Source: Actinomycetes bacterium
GTDB taxonomy: Bacteria > Actinomycetota > Acidimicrobiia > Acidimicrobiales > Palsa-688
NCBI GenBank assembly: GCA_021828475.1
Contig: JAJZIY010000006.1
Location: forward strand, 50,549 to 114,548
Direction of reading: 5' to 3'
DNA: 64,000 bases
In this document: positions 48,456 through 59,155 of the stretch, piece after piece
Numbering within the stretch: the stretch's first letter is position 1
Layout: each line of letters begins with the position of its first letter
Program-made: the position numbers and the translations under genes
Notes under the pieces: generated by a model
The model's input: the letters and a program-made list of their open reading frames with translations, nothing else
The model's database searches: none
Told to the model about the DNA's origin: nothing

Positions 48456-48476
48456 CGCCAGCAGTGCTTGGCAGTG

Positions 48477-48791
48477 TCAGCCGAGCTTCTCCAGCAGCTT
48501 GCGACGCTGCTGCTCACCGAGGCCCTGGACCCGTCGCGTCTCGCTGATACCGACTTCGTCCATGGCCCGACGCGCCTTGACCTTTCCGAGGCCGGGGAGG
48601 CTCTCGAGCACGTTGATGACCTTCATCTTGCCGATCACTTCGTCGCTCTGGCCCTGGTCGAGAAGCTCCTTGAGGGACACAGAGCCCATCTTGAGACGGT
48701 CCTTCAGCTCCGCGCGCTGCTTGCGCACGGCGGCTGCCTTCTCTAGGGCAGCCTGTCGTTGGTCCTGCGAAAGGGTGGGCGGCAAAGGCAT
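48477..48791 (-). CDS. mihF: Actinobacterial integration host factor mIHF
   Basis: MPLPPTLSQDQRQAALEKA...VIGKMKVINVLESLPGLGKVKARRAMDEVGI. Confidence 0.95.
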   Translation of the reverse strand: MPLPPTLSQDQRQAALEKAAAVRKQRAELKDRLKMGSVSLKELLDQGQSDEVIGKMKVINVLESLPGLGKVKARRAMDEVGISETRRVQGLGEQQRRKLLEKLG

Positions 48792-48804
48792 GGTGCGCAC
48801 CCTA
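48791..48804 (-). promoter_or_regulatory. Leaderless-type promoter: -10 TAGGGT, 7 nt, ATG of mihF
   Basis: TAGGGT-gcgcacc-ATG on the minus strand. Confidence 0.45.
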
Positions 48805-48875
48805 GCGCGTCCTGTACCGACCGTGCAGGATCCGGGCCAAATTCCGCGAAGGCTTTACCGGCCGTGGCCTGCCCG

Positions 48876-49664
48876 TTAGCGTCCAGGGCCCTCCGTGGCG
48901 GCGGCCACCTCCTCCAGTACCTCGGCCGCGGCGGTCTCGGGGTCTGCGGCCTCGGTGACCGTGCGGCCCACCACCAGCAGGTCGGCTCCGCGGGCCAAGG
49001 CCTCCGCAGGAGTGGAAGCCCGGGCCTGGTCGTGACGGCCGGCGCCGGCTCGGCGGATGCCCGGTACCACCGTGAGCAGCTCCGGGGCCACCCCGCGCGC
49101 CAGGGGCAGGTCCGGTGCGGCGCACACTATGCCCCGGCAACCGGCATCCCGGGCCAGGGCGACACGGGCCGCAAGCACGTCGGCCGGGGCGTCGGCCTCG
49201 CTTGTCAGCACCGTCACGCCGAGCGGCACCGGCGCAGGCAGGCCCGCCCGCGCCGCACCCTGGAGCAGGCCCTCGACACCGGCGGCCAGGGTGGCCGGTC
49301 CGGTGCAGGTGTGGACCGTCAGGTAGGAGGCACCGATGGCGCCCAGCACGCGCGCCGCCTTTCGGGTGGTCGTGGGGATGTCGGCCAGCTTCAGGTCGAC
49401 GAAGACCTTGAAGCCGGCTTCGACCAGCTCGGTCACGACTGGCGGCCCAGCAGCAGAGAACAGTTCCAAGCCGACCTTCGCTACGCCGAAGTACCCTTTC
49501 AGGCGCAGCGCCCACCGCATCGCCTCCACGGAATCGTCGAAGTCCAGCGCCAGGGCCAGCCGCGCCCTGGCATCCCCGCCGCGCGACCGGCGCACCATGT
49601 TGCCGTCGCCCGGCTCGGCGCCCGTCCCGCCGCTCCCGTGCCCCAACTGCTCGCTGCCGCTCAT
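48876..49664 (-). CDS. pyrF: Orotidine 5'-phosphate decarboxylase
   Basis: LALALDFDDSVEAM, VFVDLKLADIPTT, DLLVVGRTVTEAADP. Confidence 0.93.
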   Translation of the reverse strand: MSGSEQLGHGSGGTGAEPGDGNMVRRSRGGDARARLALALDFDDSVEAMRWALRLKGYFGVAKVGLELFSAAGPPVVTELVEAGFKVFVDLKLADIPTTTRKAARVLGAIGASYLTVHTCTGPATLAAGVEGLLQGAARAGLPAPVPLGVTVLTSEADAPADVLAARVALARDAGCRGIVCAAPDLPLARGVAPELLTVVPGIRRAGAGRHDQARASTPAEALARGADLLVVGRTVTEAADPETAAAEVLEEVAAATEGPGR

Positions 49665-49708
49665 CGGTCTCCTCGGTACGTGCCCGGCCTGGTTCTCCCC
49701 GGCTGACG

Positions 49709-50728
49709 CTACCTGCCTCCGCCGGCGCAGAGCCACCGCTGCAGGCGGGCCACGGCGGTCACGTCGTTGGCGGCGCACCACGCCTGCAGGTCCTCCAGCA
49801 CCCTGAGCGGGGCCCTGGGGTCGGCGAAGGTCGCCGTGCCCACCTGGACGGCGTCAGCGCCGGCGGCCAGCAACTCGGCGGCGTCGAAGCCGCTGCTCAC
49901 ACCGCCCACGCCGACGATGGCGGTCTGGGGGAAGGCCTGACGGCAGTCGTGCACGGCCCGCACCGCCACCGGGTGCAGAGCCGCCCCCGACAGGCCGCCC
50001 CCGCCGCCGCCGAGCACCGGGGCACCCGTCCGTGGGTCCACGGCCATGCCCATGAGGGTGTTGACCAGGGTCAGGCCGCCTGCCCCCGCCGAAAGCGCTG
50101 CACCGGCGATGTCGACGATGTCGGTGACGTTGGGGCTCAGCTTGGCCCAAACAGGCAGGCCCGTCCCCACCAGCACCCCGACAGCGGCCCCCACCGCCTC
50201 CGCAGCGGCCCCGGGCGAGTGGGCGAACATCCGATTGCGGTCCTCCACGTTCGGGCAGCTGATGTTGGCCTCGACGGCCACCACCGTGCCACCGGGCCCC
50301 GAGCTCCCACGGCTCGCTGCCACCGCCTCCAGCCCGGCCGCCAGCCGGGCCGCCACCTCGGCGTAGTCCCCGGCGCTGCGGCCCCAGATGCTGACGACCA
50401 CCCTGGCCCCGGTGGCCAGCAGCGGGGGAAGGTCCCGCTCGAGCCAGGCGTCCACGCCCGGGTTCTCCAGGCCGACACTGTTGAGCATCCCGGCGCGCAC
50501 CGGGTGCAGGCGCGGGGCCGGGTTGCCGGGCCAGGGCCGGGCCGAGAGGGACTTGACCACCACCGCTCCCAGTCTCGACAGGTCGAAGTACGCCGCCAGC
50601 TCGGCACCGTGGCCTGCCGTGCCGGAGGCAGTCATGACCGGGTTGGGCAAGCGCACGGCCCCGACCTGCACGTCCATGTCCACAGGGCGCGCTGGCGAGC
50701 CTCCGGGGCGGCTGCGCCTCGACGTCAA
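49709..50728 (-). CDS. pyrD: Dihydroorotate dehydrogenase, class-1B-like
   Basis: [28 protein letters not shown] (catalytic-Cys class 1); start may be 50677. Confidence 0.92.
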   Translation of the reverse strand: MTSRRSRPGGSPARPVDMDVQVGAVRLPNPVMTASGTAGHGAELAAYFDLSRLGAVVVKSLSARPWPGNPAPRLHPVRAGMLNSVGLENPGVDAWLERDLPPLLATGARVVVSIWGRSAGDYAEVAARLAAGLEAVAASRGSSGPGGTVVAVEANISCPNVEDRNRMFAHSPGAAAEAVGAAVGVLVGTGLPVWAKLSPNVTDIVDIAGAALSAGAGGLTLVNTLMGMAVDPRTGAPVLGGGGGGLSGAALHPVAVRAVHDCRQAFPQTAIVGVGGVSSGFDAAELLAAGADAVQVGTATFADPRAPLRVLEDLQAWCAANDVTAVARLQRWLCAGGGR

Positions 50729-53700
50729 GGCCGCCCGTGGTGCTCTTGTAGCGACTTGACCGTGAAGGGCCGGCCCGACCGCTCCTGTATGCCCGCTGCC
50801 GCGGCCCGTGCAGCGGCCACCGTGGTGAGCAACGGCACCTTGTACTGGCGGGCGGCACGGCGGATGCGGGCGCCGTCGGCACGCGGTCCGCGGCCCCTGG
50901 GGGTGTTGACCACCAGCTGCACCTTGCCCGAGCGGATCAGCTCGACGGCGTCCACCCCGCTCGTCACCTCGCCCCTTCCGTCGGCGGCGCCGGGGCCGGT
51001 CACCTTGGCGACCACGGTGCCCACCGGTACACCGGCGGCCTCGAGGTACGCCGCTGTGCCCTCGGTGGCGGCGATGGTGAACCCGGCGGCGACGAAACGG
51101 GTGGCCGCCTCGAGGCCGGCCTTCTTGTCCCGGTCGGCCACCGAGAAGAAGACGGTGCCACCGTCGGCCAGGACGTCCCCGGCCGCCAGCTGGCTCTTGG
51201 AGAAAGCCAGGCCGAAGGTGGCGTCGATCCCCATGACCTCGCCTGTTGAGCGCATCTCCGGCCCGAGGAGGCTGTCGGCGTCCGGGAAGCGGTCGAAGGG
51301 CAGCACCGCCTCCTTGACGCTCACGTAGCCGGACACGGGCGGTACGAGCAGGCCCTCGACCCGCAGTTCCTCCAGCGTCGAGCCGGTCATCGCCCGGGCG
51401 GCGACCTTGGCCAGGGGCACGCCGGTCGCCTTGGAGACGAAGGGGACCGTCCGGCTGGCCCGCGGGTTGGCCTCGATCACGTACACCTGGGCCTGACCAC
51501 GGCTGTCGCGTTGGACGGCGTACTGGACGTTGAGCGGGCCCAGCACGTCCAGCGCCTCGGCTATGGCCCTGGTGTGGGCTTCGATCAGCTCCACAACGGC
51601 CGGCTCCAGGGTGGGGGGTGGTACGACGCAGGCGCTGTCGCCCGAGTGCACCCCGGCCTCCTCGACGTGCTCCATGACGGCGCCGATGAGGGTCTCCCCC
51701 GTCCTGTCGCGAACGGCGTCCACGTCGACCTCGGTGGCGTCCTCGAGGAACTTGTCCACGAGCACCGGCCGCTCAGCCGAGAGCCCGCCCTCGCGCCCGA
51801 GCGAGCCGGAGGCGGCCATCGCGCCCATGGCCCTCACCAGGTCCTCCTCGCCGTAGGCGATCTCCATGGCGCGGCCGCCGAGCACGTAGCTCGGCCGCAC
51901 CAGGACCGGGTAGCCGACCCTGGAGGCGATGGCCAGCGCCTCGTCGAGAGCGGTGGCCGTCCCGCCTGCCGCCTGAGGGACGCCGAGGCGCTCACAGGTG
52001 GCGTTCCAGCGCTCGCGGTCCTCGGCCAGGTCGATGCAGGCCGGCGAAGTGCCGAGCACGAGCCCCGGCGGTATGGACGATGCCAGCTTGAGCGGCGTCT
52101 GGCCGCCAAGGGCCACCACCACACCGGCCACGTGCCCGGTCGCCAACTCGACGTCGAGGACGTTTTGCACGTCCTCCCTGGTGACCGGCTCGAAGTAGAG
52201 CCGGTCGCTGGTGTCGTAGTCCGTTGACACCGTCTCGGGGTTGCAGTTGACCATCACGGTCTCGTAGCCGGCGTCACGCAGGGCGAAGCTGGCCTGCACA
52301 CAGCAGTAGTCGAACTCGACGCCCTGCCCGATACGGTTGGGCCCCGACCCCAGGATCACGACCTTCGGCCGGCTCGAGGGCTGCACCTCGTCGGTGTCCT
52401 CGTAGGTCGAGTAGTGGTACGGGGTGCGGGCGGCGAACTCGGCGGCACAGGTGTCGACGGTCTTGAAGGTGGCGCGCGCACCCGAGGCCAGGCGGGCGGA
52501 GCGCACCTGCGCCTCCTGCACCCCCCACAGGTAGGCCAGCTGCGCGTCCGAGAAGCCGAGCCTCTTGGCCCGCCGCCAGGCAGCGCGGCCGAGGGCCCCC
52601 GGCGAGCCGAGCGCCGCCAGCCGGGAGCGTTCGTCGCAGATGCGCCCGATCTGGTCGAGGAACCACGGGTCCACGCCGCTCTCGTCGTGCAGGCGCTCCG
52701 GGCTCACGCCGCGACGCAGCGCCGCCTCGAGGTGGAACGGCCGGTCAGGGGTGGCAACGGACGCCCTGGCCACCAGCTCGTCGTCCGTCAGCCCGTCGAG
52801 CAGCTTCTCGGCGGGGTCGCAGTTGAGGCCAGCGCGGCCGGTCTCGAGGGAGCGCAGCGCCTTCTGCAGCGACTCGGGGAAGCTGCGGCCGATGGCCATG
52901 GCCTCCCCGACCGACTGCATGCGCGTCCCGAGCACCTCGGGGGTGCCCGGGAACTTCTCGAATGCCCAGCGCGGGACCTTTGTCACGACGTAGTCGATGG
53001 TCGGCTCGAAGCTCGCCGGCGTCTCGCCTGTGATGTCGTTGCGGATCTCGTCGAGGGTGTAGCCGACGGCGAGGCGGGCCGCGATCTTGGCAATGGGGAA
53101 GCCGGTCGCCTTGGAGGCGAGGGCGCTGGAACGCGAGACCCTGGGGTTCATCTCGATGACGACCATGTCCCCGTTGGCCGGGTTGATGGCGAACTGGATG
53201 TTGGAACCACCCGTCTCCACCCCGATCCGGCGTATGCAGGCGAACGCCGCGTCCCGCATGCGCTGGTACTCGACGTCTGACAGCGTCTGGGCGGGAGCGA
53301 CCGTCACCGAGTCGCCGGTGTGCACCCCCATCGGGTCGAAGTTCTCGATCGAGCAGACGATCACGCAGTTGTCGGCCCGGTCGCGCATGACCTCGAGCTC
53401 GTACTCCTTCCAGCCTGCGATGGACCGCTCGATCAGGATCTCGCTGATCGGGCTGGCGGCCAGGCCCTCCGAGGCGGTCCTCTCCAGGGCCGCGCGGTCG
53501 TGGGCGATGCCCGTGCCGCCCCCGCCCAGGATGTAGGAGGGGCGCACTATGACCGGGAAGCCGATCCGCTCGCCGATGGCGACGGCCTCCTCCAGGTTGT
53601 TTGCGAAGCCCGAGTCGGGTACGGCCAGGCCGATCTCGTTCATGGCGGCGCGAAAGAGGCCCCTGTCCTCAGCCGTTGCGATCGCCACGGCGTTGGCACC

Positions 53701-54048
53701 GATCAGCTCCACCCCGAAGCGTTCGAGGCTGCCCCGCTCGTGCAGCTTCATCGCCAGGTTGAGGCCGGTCTGGCCGCCGAGGGTGGGCAGCAGGGCGTCC
53801 GGGCGCTCGCGCTCGATGACTGCCTCGAGCACCTCGGGCACCAGCGGCTCTATGTAGGTGCGGTCGGCCACCTCGGGGTCGGTCATTATGGTGGCGGGGT
53901 TGGAATTGACCAGCACGACCCGGTAGCCCTCGGCTTTCAGGGCGCGGCACGCCTGCGTGCCCGAGTAGTCGAACTCGCACGCCTGGCCGATGACGATCGG
54001 CCCCGAGCCGATCACCAGCACCGACGTGATGTCCTGCCTCCTAGGCAC
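50725..54048 (-). CDS. carB: Carbamoyl-phosphate synthase large chain
   Basis: [33 protein letters not shown]; 1107 aa. Confidence 0.97.
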   Translation of the reverse strand: MPRRQDITSVLVIGSGPIVIGQACEFDYSGTQACRALKAEGYRVVLVNSNPATIMTDPEVADRTYIEPLVPEVLEAVIERERPDALLPTLGGQTGLNLAMKLHERGSLERFGVELIGANAVAIATAEDRGLFRAAMNEIGLAVPDSGFANNLEEAVAIGERIGFPVIVRPSYILGGGGTGIAHDRAALERTASEGLAASPISEILIERSIAGWKEYELEVMRDRADNCVIVCSIENFDPMGVHTGDSVTVAPAQTLSDVEYQRMRDAAFACIRRIGVETGGSNIQFAINPANGDMVVIEMNPRVSRSSALASKATGFPIAKIAARLAVGYTLDEIRNDITGETPASFEPTIDYVVTKVPRWAFEKFPGTPEVLGTRMQSVGEAMAIGRSFPESLQKALRSLETGRAGLNCDPAEKLLDGLTDDELVARASVATPDRPFHLEAALRRGVSPERLHDESGVDPWFLDQIGRICDERSRLAALGSPGALGRAAWRRAKRLGFSDAQLAYLWGVQEAQVRSARLASGARATFKTVDTCAAEFAARTPYHYSTYEDTDEVQPSSRPKVVILGSGPNRIGQGVEFDYCCVQASFALRDAGYETVMVNCNPETVSTDYDTSDRLYFEPVTREDVQNVLDVELATGHVAGVVVALGGQTPLKLASSIPPGLVLGTSPACIDLAEDRERWNATCERLGVPQAAGGTATALDEALAIASRVGYPVLVRPSYVLGGRAMEIAYGEEDLVRAMGAMAASGSLGREGGLSAERPVLVDKFLEDATEVDVDAVRDRTGETLIGAVMEHVEEAGVHSGDSACVVPPPTLEPAVVELIEAHTRAIAEALDVLGPLNVQYAVQRDSRGQAQVYVIEANPRASRTVPFVSKATGVPLAKVAARAMTGSTLEELRVEGLLVPPVSGYVSVKEAVLPFDRFPDADSLLGPEMRSTGEVMGIDATFGLAFSKSQLAAGDVLADGGTVFFSVADRDKKAGLEAATRFVAAGFTIAATEGTAAYLEAAGVPVGTVVAKVTGPGAADGRGEVTSGVDAVELIRSGKVQLVVNTPRGRGPRADGARIRRAARQYKVPLLTTVAAARAAAAGIQERSGRPFTVKSLQEHHGRP

Positions 54049-55177
54049 GGGCAGCGTCTCCTTTCGCTCCGCAACGCTCCATCAGGTCGGCGAACTCCGC
54101 GAAGAGGTACTTGGCGTCGTGCGGCCCGGGCCCGGCCTCGGGGTGGTACTGGACCGAGAACGCCGGCACGTCCCGGCAGGCCAGACCCTCGATCACCCCG
54201 TCGTTGAGGTTGACATGGGTGACCTCGACACCCTCGCCAAGGGTCCCGGCGGCGACGGCGTAGTTGTGGTTCTGGCTTGTGATCTCGACCCTCCCGGTGG
54301 CCAACCGCCTAACGGGGTGGTTGCCCCCGTGGTGGCCGAAGGGCAACTTGTAGGTCCGGGCTCCGAGCGCCTGGGCCAGGATCTGGTGCCCGAGGCAGAT
54401 GCCGAACACCGGTACCTGCCCCAGCAGGGCCCTCACGGTCTCGACGGCCCCGGTGACCGCGGCGGGATCGCCGGGACCGTTGGAGAGGAACACGCCGTCG
54501 GGGGCCATGGCCAGCACGTCCTGCGCCGGGGTGGTGGCCGGCACGACGGTCACGGCGGCCAACTCCCCCAGGTTGCGCAGTATGTTGCGCTTGATCCCGA
54601 AGTCGTAGGCGACGACGGAGAACGGCCCAGCGCCGGCGCGGTAGCTCTCGGTGCAGCTGACCTCGCTCACCAGGTTGCGGCCCTGCGTCGGCGGCTCGGC
54701 CCGGGCGGCGGCCAGCAGGGCGACCTCGTCGAGCGAGCCCGGCCCCCCGTCGACGGGGCCGTAGGCGCCCGGCATCGAACCCTCGTCGCGCAGGCAGCGG
54801 GTGAGGCGCCTGGTGTCGACACCGCTCAGAGCCCGCAGACCGTGGCGGGCCATGAACCCACCGAGCGTCTCGACGGCCCGCCAGTTGCTCGGGCGGCCGG
54901 TCAGTTCGCGGACCACGACACCGCGGCAGAAGGGCCGGCGGCTCTCGTCGTCCTCGGGGACGACGCCATAGTTGCCGATGTGGGGGTAGGTGAAGGTCAC
55001 TATCTGGCCGGCGTAGGAAGGATCGGTCATGACCTCCTGGTAGCCGGCCATCACGGTGTTGAAGACCACCTCGCCCGTCACCGGGCCCGTCGCGCCAGCG
55101 CCGAAACCGAGCACCTCTCCCTCGAAAACCGACCCGTCGGCCAGCACCAGCAGCCCCTCGCGCCAGGGCTGTGTCAT
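54041..55177 (-). CDS. carA: Carbamoyl-phosphate synthase small chain
   Basis: [36 protein letters not shown]. Confidence 0.97.
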   Translation of the reverse strand: MTQPWREGLLVLADGSVFEGEVLGFGAGATGPVTGEVVFNTVMAGYQEVMTDPSYAGQIVTFTYPHIGNYGVVPEDDESRRPFCRGVVVRELTGRPSNWRAVETLGGFMARHGLRALSGVDTRRLTRCLRDEGSMPGAYGPVDGGPGSLDEVALLAAARAEPPTQGRNLVSEVSCTESYRAGAGPFSVVAYDFGIKRNILRNLGELAAVTVVPATTPAQDVLAMAPDGVFLSNGPGDPAAVTGAVETVRALLGQVPVFGICLGHQILAQALGARTYKLPFGHHGGNHPVRRLATGRVEITSQNHNYAVAAGTLGEGVEVTHVNLNDGVIEGLACRDVPAFSVQYHPEAGPGPHDAKYLFAEFADLMERCGAKGDAARA

Positions 55178-56472
55178 CTCTGCGCCTCCTCTGCTACGAC
55201 AACGGGCTCCCCGGCCAGCACGGTGTGCCGGGCGCGGCCGACCAGCTGCCGGCCGGCGAAAGGGGTATTGCGACTGCGGCTGGCCAGGGCCGAGGGGACG
55301 ACCGTCCACCGGCGCGCCGGATCGAGCACGCACAGGTTGGCGGCCGCCCCGGGGACGACCGGGCCCCCTTGGGTACCGGTCAGCCCGGCGATGGCCGCCG
55401 GTTGCCAGGACATCAGGGCGAGGACCCTGTCGATGGGCAGCCCGAGGCAGGTGGAGGCGACGCCGAACGCCGTCTCCAGTCCCAGCATCCCGGGGGCGGC
55501 CTCGCAGAACGACACCTGCTTGGCCTCCGGCGGGTGGGGAGCATGGTCCGTGGCTATTGCGTCGACGACGCCCTGCGCCAGGGCCTCCAACAGGGCCGAG
55601 CGGTCGTCGTGGGAGCGCAGCGGCGGGTTCACCTTGTACGAGGTGTCGTAGCCGGCGACGCAGTCCTCCTCCAGGGCCAGATGGTGCGGCGTCGCCTCGG
55701 CTGTCACGGCCACTCCCACGGCCTTGGCTGCGCGGACGGCGGCGACCGCGCCGGCCGTCGAAACGTGCAGCAGGTGCAGGCGGGCGCCCGTCGCCCGGGC
55801 CAGCGCCAGGTCCCGCAGTACCATCACCTCCTCCGCCACGCCAGGACGGCCGGGCAGGCCGAGCAGGCTGGAGACGGCGCCCTCGTTCATGCACCCGTCC
55901 CCTGTGAGCGCCGGGTCCTCGCAGTGGTCGGCGATCACAGCCCCGAGCGAGCGTGAGTACTCCATGGCCCGGCGCATCAGGGCCGGGTCCGCCACGGCGT
56001 TGCCGTCGTCGGTGAAGATGCGCACACCCTCGGCCGCCATCTCCGCCAAGTTGGCGAGAGAGCGCCCGAGACGGCCGTCGGTGATCGTGCCGGCCGGGTG
56101 GACCTCGCACAGAGCGCCCCGGGACAGTTGCAGCACGTGGCGCACGACGGCCGCCGAGCTGGCGGCCGGCTCGGTGTTGGGCATCGCCACCACGGCGGTG
56201 TAGCCGCCCAGGGCCGCAGCCCGCGAGCCCGTCTCGATCGTCTCGGCCTCCTCGCCGCCGGGCTCGCGCAGGTGGCAGTGCAGGTCGACCAGGCCCGGGG
56301 CCACGACGCAGCCCTCCGCATCGAGCACGAGGGCGCCGGCCGGCCGGCCGAGCTCGCCCGGCAATGCCACTTCACTGACGACGTCGCCCTTGACGAGGAC
56401 GTCGGCGCGCCGGGCCCCCGTCTGGTCGAGCACGGTCCCCCCGATCAACAACAACTGCCGTTCACGCGCCAA
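55174..56472 (-). CDS. pyrC: Dihydroorotase
   Basis: [35 protein letters not shown] start proposed at 56472. Confidence 0.95.
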   Translation of the reverse strand: MARERQLLLIGGTVLDQTGARRADVLVKGDVVSEVALPGELGRPAGALVLDAEGCVVAPGLVDLHCHLREPGGEEAETIETGSRAAALGGYTAVVAMPNTEPAASSAAVVRHVLQLSRGALCEVHPAGTITDGRLGRSLANLAEMAAEGVRIFTDDGNAVADPALMRRAMEYSRSLGAVIADHCEDPALTGDGCMNEGAVSSLLGLPGRPGVAEEVMVLRDLALARATGARLHLLHVSTAGAVAAVRAAKAVGVAVTAEATPHHLALEEDCVAGYDTSYKVNPPLRSHDDRSALLEALAQGVVDAIATDHAPHPPEAKQVSFCEAAPGMLGLETAFGVASTCLGLPIDRVLALMSWQPAAIAGLTGTQGGPVVPGAAANLCVLDPARRWTVVPSALASRSRNTPFAGRQLVGRARHTVLAGEPVVVAEEAQR

Positions 56473-57436
56473 CCGGGGCCCCCGATCCGAGCAGGTGGTA
56501 CAGGACGGCCATGCGCACCGCAACCCCGTTGGCAACCTGGGTCGTGATCACCGACCTCGGGCTGTCGGCGACCTCGGCGGCGATCTCGATGCCCCGCCGC
56601 ACCGGGCCGGGGTGCATCACCAGCGTCTCGGGGCCGAGCAGGCGCGCCCGCGACGCCGTGAGCCCGTAAGTTGCGGTGTACTCGTGCAGGGAGGGCACGA
56701 ACTGCTCGGTCATGCGCTCGTTCTGCAGCCGCAACAGGTAGGCGACGTCGCACTTGGGCAGCACGGCCTCGAGGTCGTGGCTCAGAGCGACCGGCCATCC
56801 CTCGAGCGACGGGGGAAGCAACGTGGGCGGGGCCACCAGGGTCACCTCCGCTCCCAGCGCGTTGAAGGCCAGCACGTCCGAGCGCGCAACGCGGCTGTGG
56901 CGGATGTCGCCGACGATGGCGATGTGCAGGCCCTCCAGAGCACGCGGCCTCGTGGCGGCGCTGGCGAAACGGGCCCGGCGCTCCCTGGTGATCGTGAAGC
57001 AGTCCAGCAGGGCCTGGGTGGGGTGCTCGTGCGCCCCGTCCCCGGCGTTGACAACGACAGCCTCGCCGACCTCGCCCAACCACCCGGCGACCTGGGAGGG
57101 CACCCCTGCGCAGGAGTGCCGCACGACGAAGGCGTCCGCCCCCATGGCCTCGATGGTCAGCACCGTGTCGCGCAGCGACTCCCCCTTGTTGAGCGAGCTC
57201 GACGAGCTGGTGAAGGTCATCACGTCAGCCGACAGCCGCTTGGCGGCCGTCTCGAACGACAGGCGAGTCCTGGTCGAGCTCTCGAAGAAGGCCGACACCA
57301 CCGTCTTGCCCCGCAGGGCGGCCACCCGGGGGATGGGCCGGCGGCCCACCTCCACGAAGGTGTCCGCCAGGCGCAGCAACTCGTCGATGCCCTCGGTACC
57401 GAGGTCTGCCACCCCGAGGAGGTGCCGCCCGCTCAC
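56462..57436 (-). CDS. pyrB: Aspartate carbamoyltransferase catalytic chain
   Basis: FFESSTRTRLSFETAAKRL, HPTQALLDCFTI; GTGA overlap with pyrR stop. Confidence 0.95.
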   Translation of the reverse strand: MSGRHLLGVADLGTEGIDELLRLADTFVEVGRRPIPRVAALRGKTVVSAFFESSTRTRLSFETAAKRLSADVMTFTSSSSSLNKGESLRDTVLTIEAMGADAFVVRHSCAGVPSQVAGWLGEVGEAVVVNAGDGAHEHPTQALLDCFTITRERRARFASAATRPRALEGLHIAIVGDIRHSRVARSDVLAFNALGAEVTLVAPPTLLPPSLEGWPVALSHDLEAVLPKCDVAYLLRLQNERMTEQFVPSLHEYTATYGLTASRARLLGPETLVMHPGPVRRGIEIAAEVADSPRSVITTQVANGVAVRMAVLYHLLGSGAPVGA

Positions 57437-58074
57437 GGCCGGCCCCCTTCGGGCCAGCCGCCCGGCGCAGGCACGTCCTCCACCGCCGCCGGGGCCACCT
57501 GCGCAACGGCGGCGAGGAGGTCCCCGAGCACGACGCCCCGGTCGCTCACGTCCACCATCTCCGTACGGCGCGTCGGAAGGTTCTTGCCGACGAAGTCCGG
57601 GCGCACAGGCAGCTCGCGGTGGCCACGGTCCACCATCACGGCCAGCTGGACACACGAGGGCCGGCCAAGGTCGCACAGCGCGTTGAGGGCCGCTCTCACC
57701 GTCCGGCCCGTGAACAGCACGTCGTCACATAGGACGACCACCGCACCGTCGACGGGGACAGGCATCTCGGTGGCGGCGAAGGGGACCACCGGGCGCAACC
57801 CGATGTCGTCGCGGTAGTAGGCCACGTCCAGGCTGCCAACAGGGACCGCGGCCCCTCCCACCTCGGCGATGACCCCGGCCAGGGCCTCGGCGAACCAGAC
57901 GCCCCCGGTCTGCAGGCCGACGAGCACCAGGTCGGCAGTCCCCCGGTTGTGCTCGATCACCTCGTGTGCGATCCGCCAGATCGCCCTGCGGACGTCGCCG
58001 GCGTCCATCACAACGGCACGGCCCTGGAATGCTCCGCCGGGCGGGGCCACCAGAGCGCGCTCACGCTCACCCAA
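57433..58074 (-). CDS. pyrR: Pyrimidine regulatory protein / uracil phosphoribosyltransferase PyrR
   Basis: AHEVIEHNRGTADLVLVGLQTGG, VVVLCDDVLFTGRTVRAAL; TTG start with GAGGAG. Confidence 0.95.
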   Translation of the reverse strand: MGERERALVAPPGGAFQGRAVVMDAGDVRRAIWRIAHEVIEHNRGTADLVLVGLQTGGVWFAEALAGVIAEVGGAAVPVGSLDVAYYRDDIGLRPVVPFAATEMPVPVDGAVVVLCDDVLFTGRTVRAALNALCDLGRPSCVQLAVMVDRGHRELPVRPDFVGKNLPTRRTEMVDVSDRGVVLGDLLAAVAQVAPAAVEDVPAPGGWPEGGRP

Positions 58075-58096
58075 CAGGGTTCTCCTCTCTCCCGTG

Positions 58097-58112
58097 CCAG
58101 CCTCGCTGGACC
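58097..58112 (-). promoter_or_regulatory. PyrR-binding RNA loop: GGUCCAGCGAGGCUGG
   Basis: GGUCCAGCGAGGCU matches 13/14 positions of consensus ARUCCNGNGAGGYU; in the nusB-pyrR gap, 22 nt before the pyrR start. Confidence 0.82.
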
Positions 58113-58116
58113 GGCT

Positions 58117-58542
58117 TCACGGTCGAGCTGAAATCTTATCCCCGTCCGGACGGACCTCGTGGGCTATCGCCGCCAGCAGACCGTTGACGAAGCCGCTCGA
58201 CTCGTCGGTCGAGTAGGCCTTGGCCAATTCCACTGCCTCGGAGATGACGACGCTGGTAGGCACGTCGGGCCGCCAACCGAGCTCGTAGGTGGCCATGCGC
58301 AGCAGGGCCCGGTCCACCACAGGCATGCGCTCGAGCGCCCAGTCGATGGCGTGCCCGGTAATGAGCTCGTCGATGCGGGCGCGGTGGCCGGCGACGCCCG
58401 AGGCCAGGGCCACGGCGTACGGCTGGGGAGCGACCGGCAGCTCCCCGAGTACGTCGTCGACAGCGACGTCCTTCAGCTCCGCCTCGTAGAGGAGCTCGAG
58501 GGCGCGCTCCCTGGCGCTGCGCCGCCCGCCGACCGCTGACAG
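58117..58542 (-). CDS. nusB: Transcription antitermination factor NusB
   Basis: SARERALELLYEAEL...ALLRMATYELGWRPDVPTSVVISEAVELAKAYSTDESSGFVNGLL; no ATG upstream, CTG 58542 candidate. Confidence 0.88.
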   Translation of the reverse strand: MSAVGGRRSARERALELLYEAELKDVAVDDVLGELPVAPQPYAVALASGVAGHRARIDELITGHAIDWALERMPVVDRALLRMATYELGWRPDVPTSVVISEAVELAKAYSTDESSGFVNGLLAAIAHEVRPDGDKISARP

Positions 58543-58544
58543 GG

Positions 58545-59114
58545 TCAGCTCCCGACGCGGGTCAGGTACTCACCGCTACGGGTGTCCACCTTGACCTTGT
58601 CCCCCGAGTTCACGAACAACGGGACCTGTACGGTGAGCCCCGTCTCCAGGGTCGCCGGCTTGCGGGCCCCCGACACCCGGTCCCCCTGCACGCCGGGCTC
58701 GGTCTGGGTGACCGTGAGCTCGACGGCGGCAGGCAGGTCAACCCCGATGATCTCGCCCTCGAAGAACTGAAGGAGAGCGGAGTCACCCTCCTTCAGGAAG
58801 TTGGCGGCGCTGCCGAGCGCCTCGCGGGGCGAGGTCATCTGCTCGTAGTCGCTGTTGTCCATGAAGACGTACGCCCCGCCGTCGGTGTAGAGGAACTGCA
58901 TCTCGCGCTTGTCGACGATGGCCTGGTCGAGCTTCTCGTCGGCACGGTAGGTGCGGTCGATGACGGCGCCGGTGCGCACGTTTTTCAGCTTGGTACGCAC
59001 GAACGCTCCGCCCTTGCCCGGCTTGACGTGCTGGAACTCGACTACGGAGAACAGGCCCTCCGGCAGGTTGAGGGTCATTCCGTTCTTCAGGTCGTTAGTC
59101 GACACAGCGGCCAT
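58545..59114 (-). CDS. efp: Elongation factor P
   Basis: [42 protein letters not shown]. Confidence 0.96.
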   Translation of the reverse strand: MAAVSTNDLKNGMTLNLPEGLFSVVEFQHVKPGKGGAFVRTKLKNVRTGAVIDRTYRADEKLDQAIVDKREMQFLYTDGGAYVFMDNSDYEQMTSPREALGSAANFLKEGDSALLQFFEGEIIGVDLPAAVELTVTQTEPGVQGDRVSGARKPATLETGLTVQVPLFVNSGDKVKVDTRSGEYLTRVGS

Positions 59115-59155
59115 GGTGGCGCCTCTTCTCCAGTCTCGGGTTTTCCGTCTGCGCT

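Noticed and set aside
55178-56110. Upstream half of the 689-aa ORF ending in CarA
   Set aside because: CarA proper starts at [10 protein letters not shown] (55177); the upstream part is an out-of-frame reading of pyrC.
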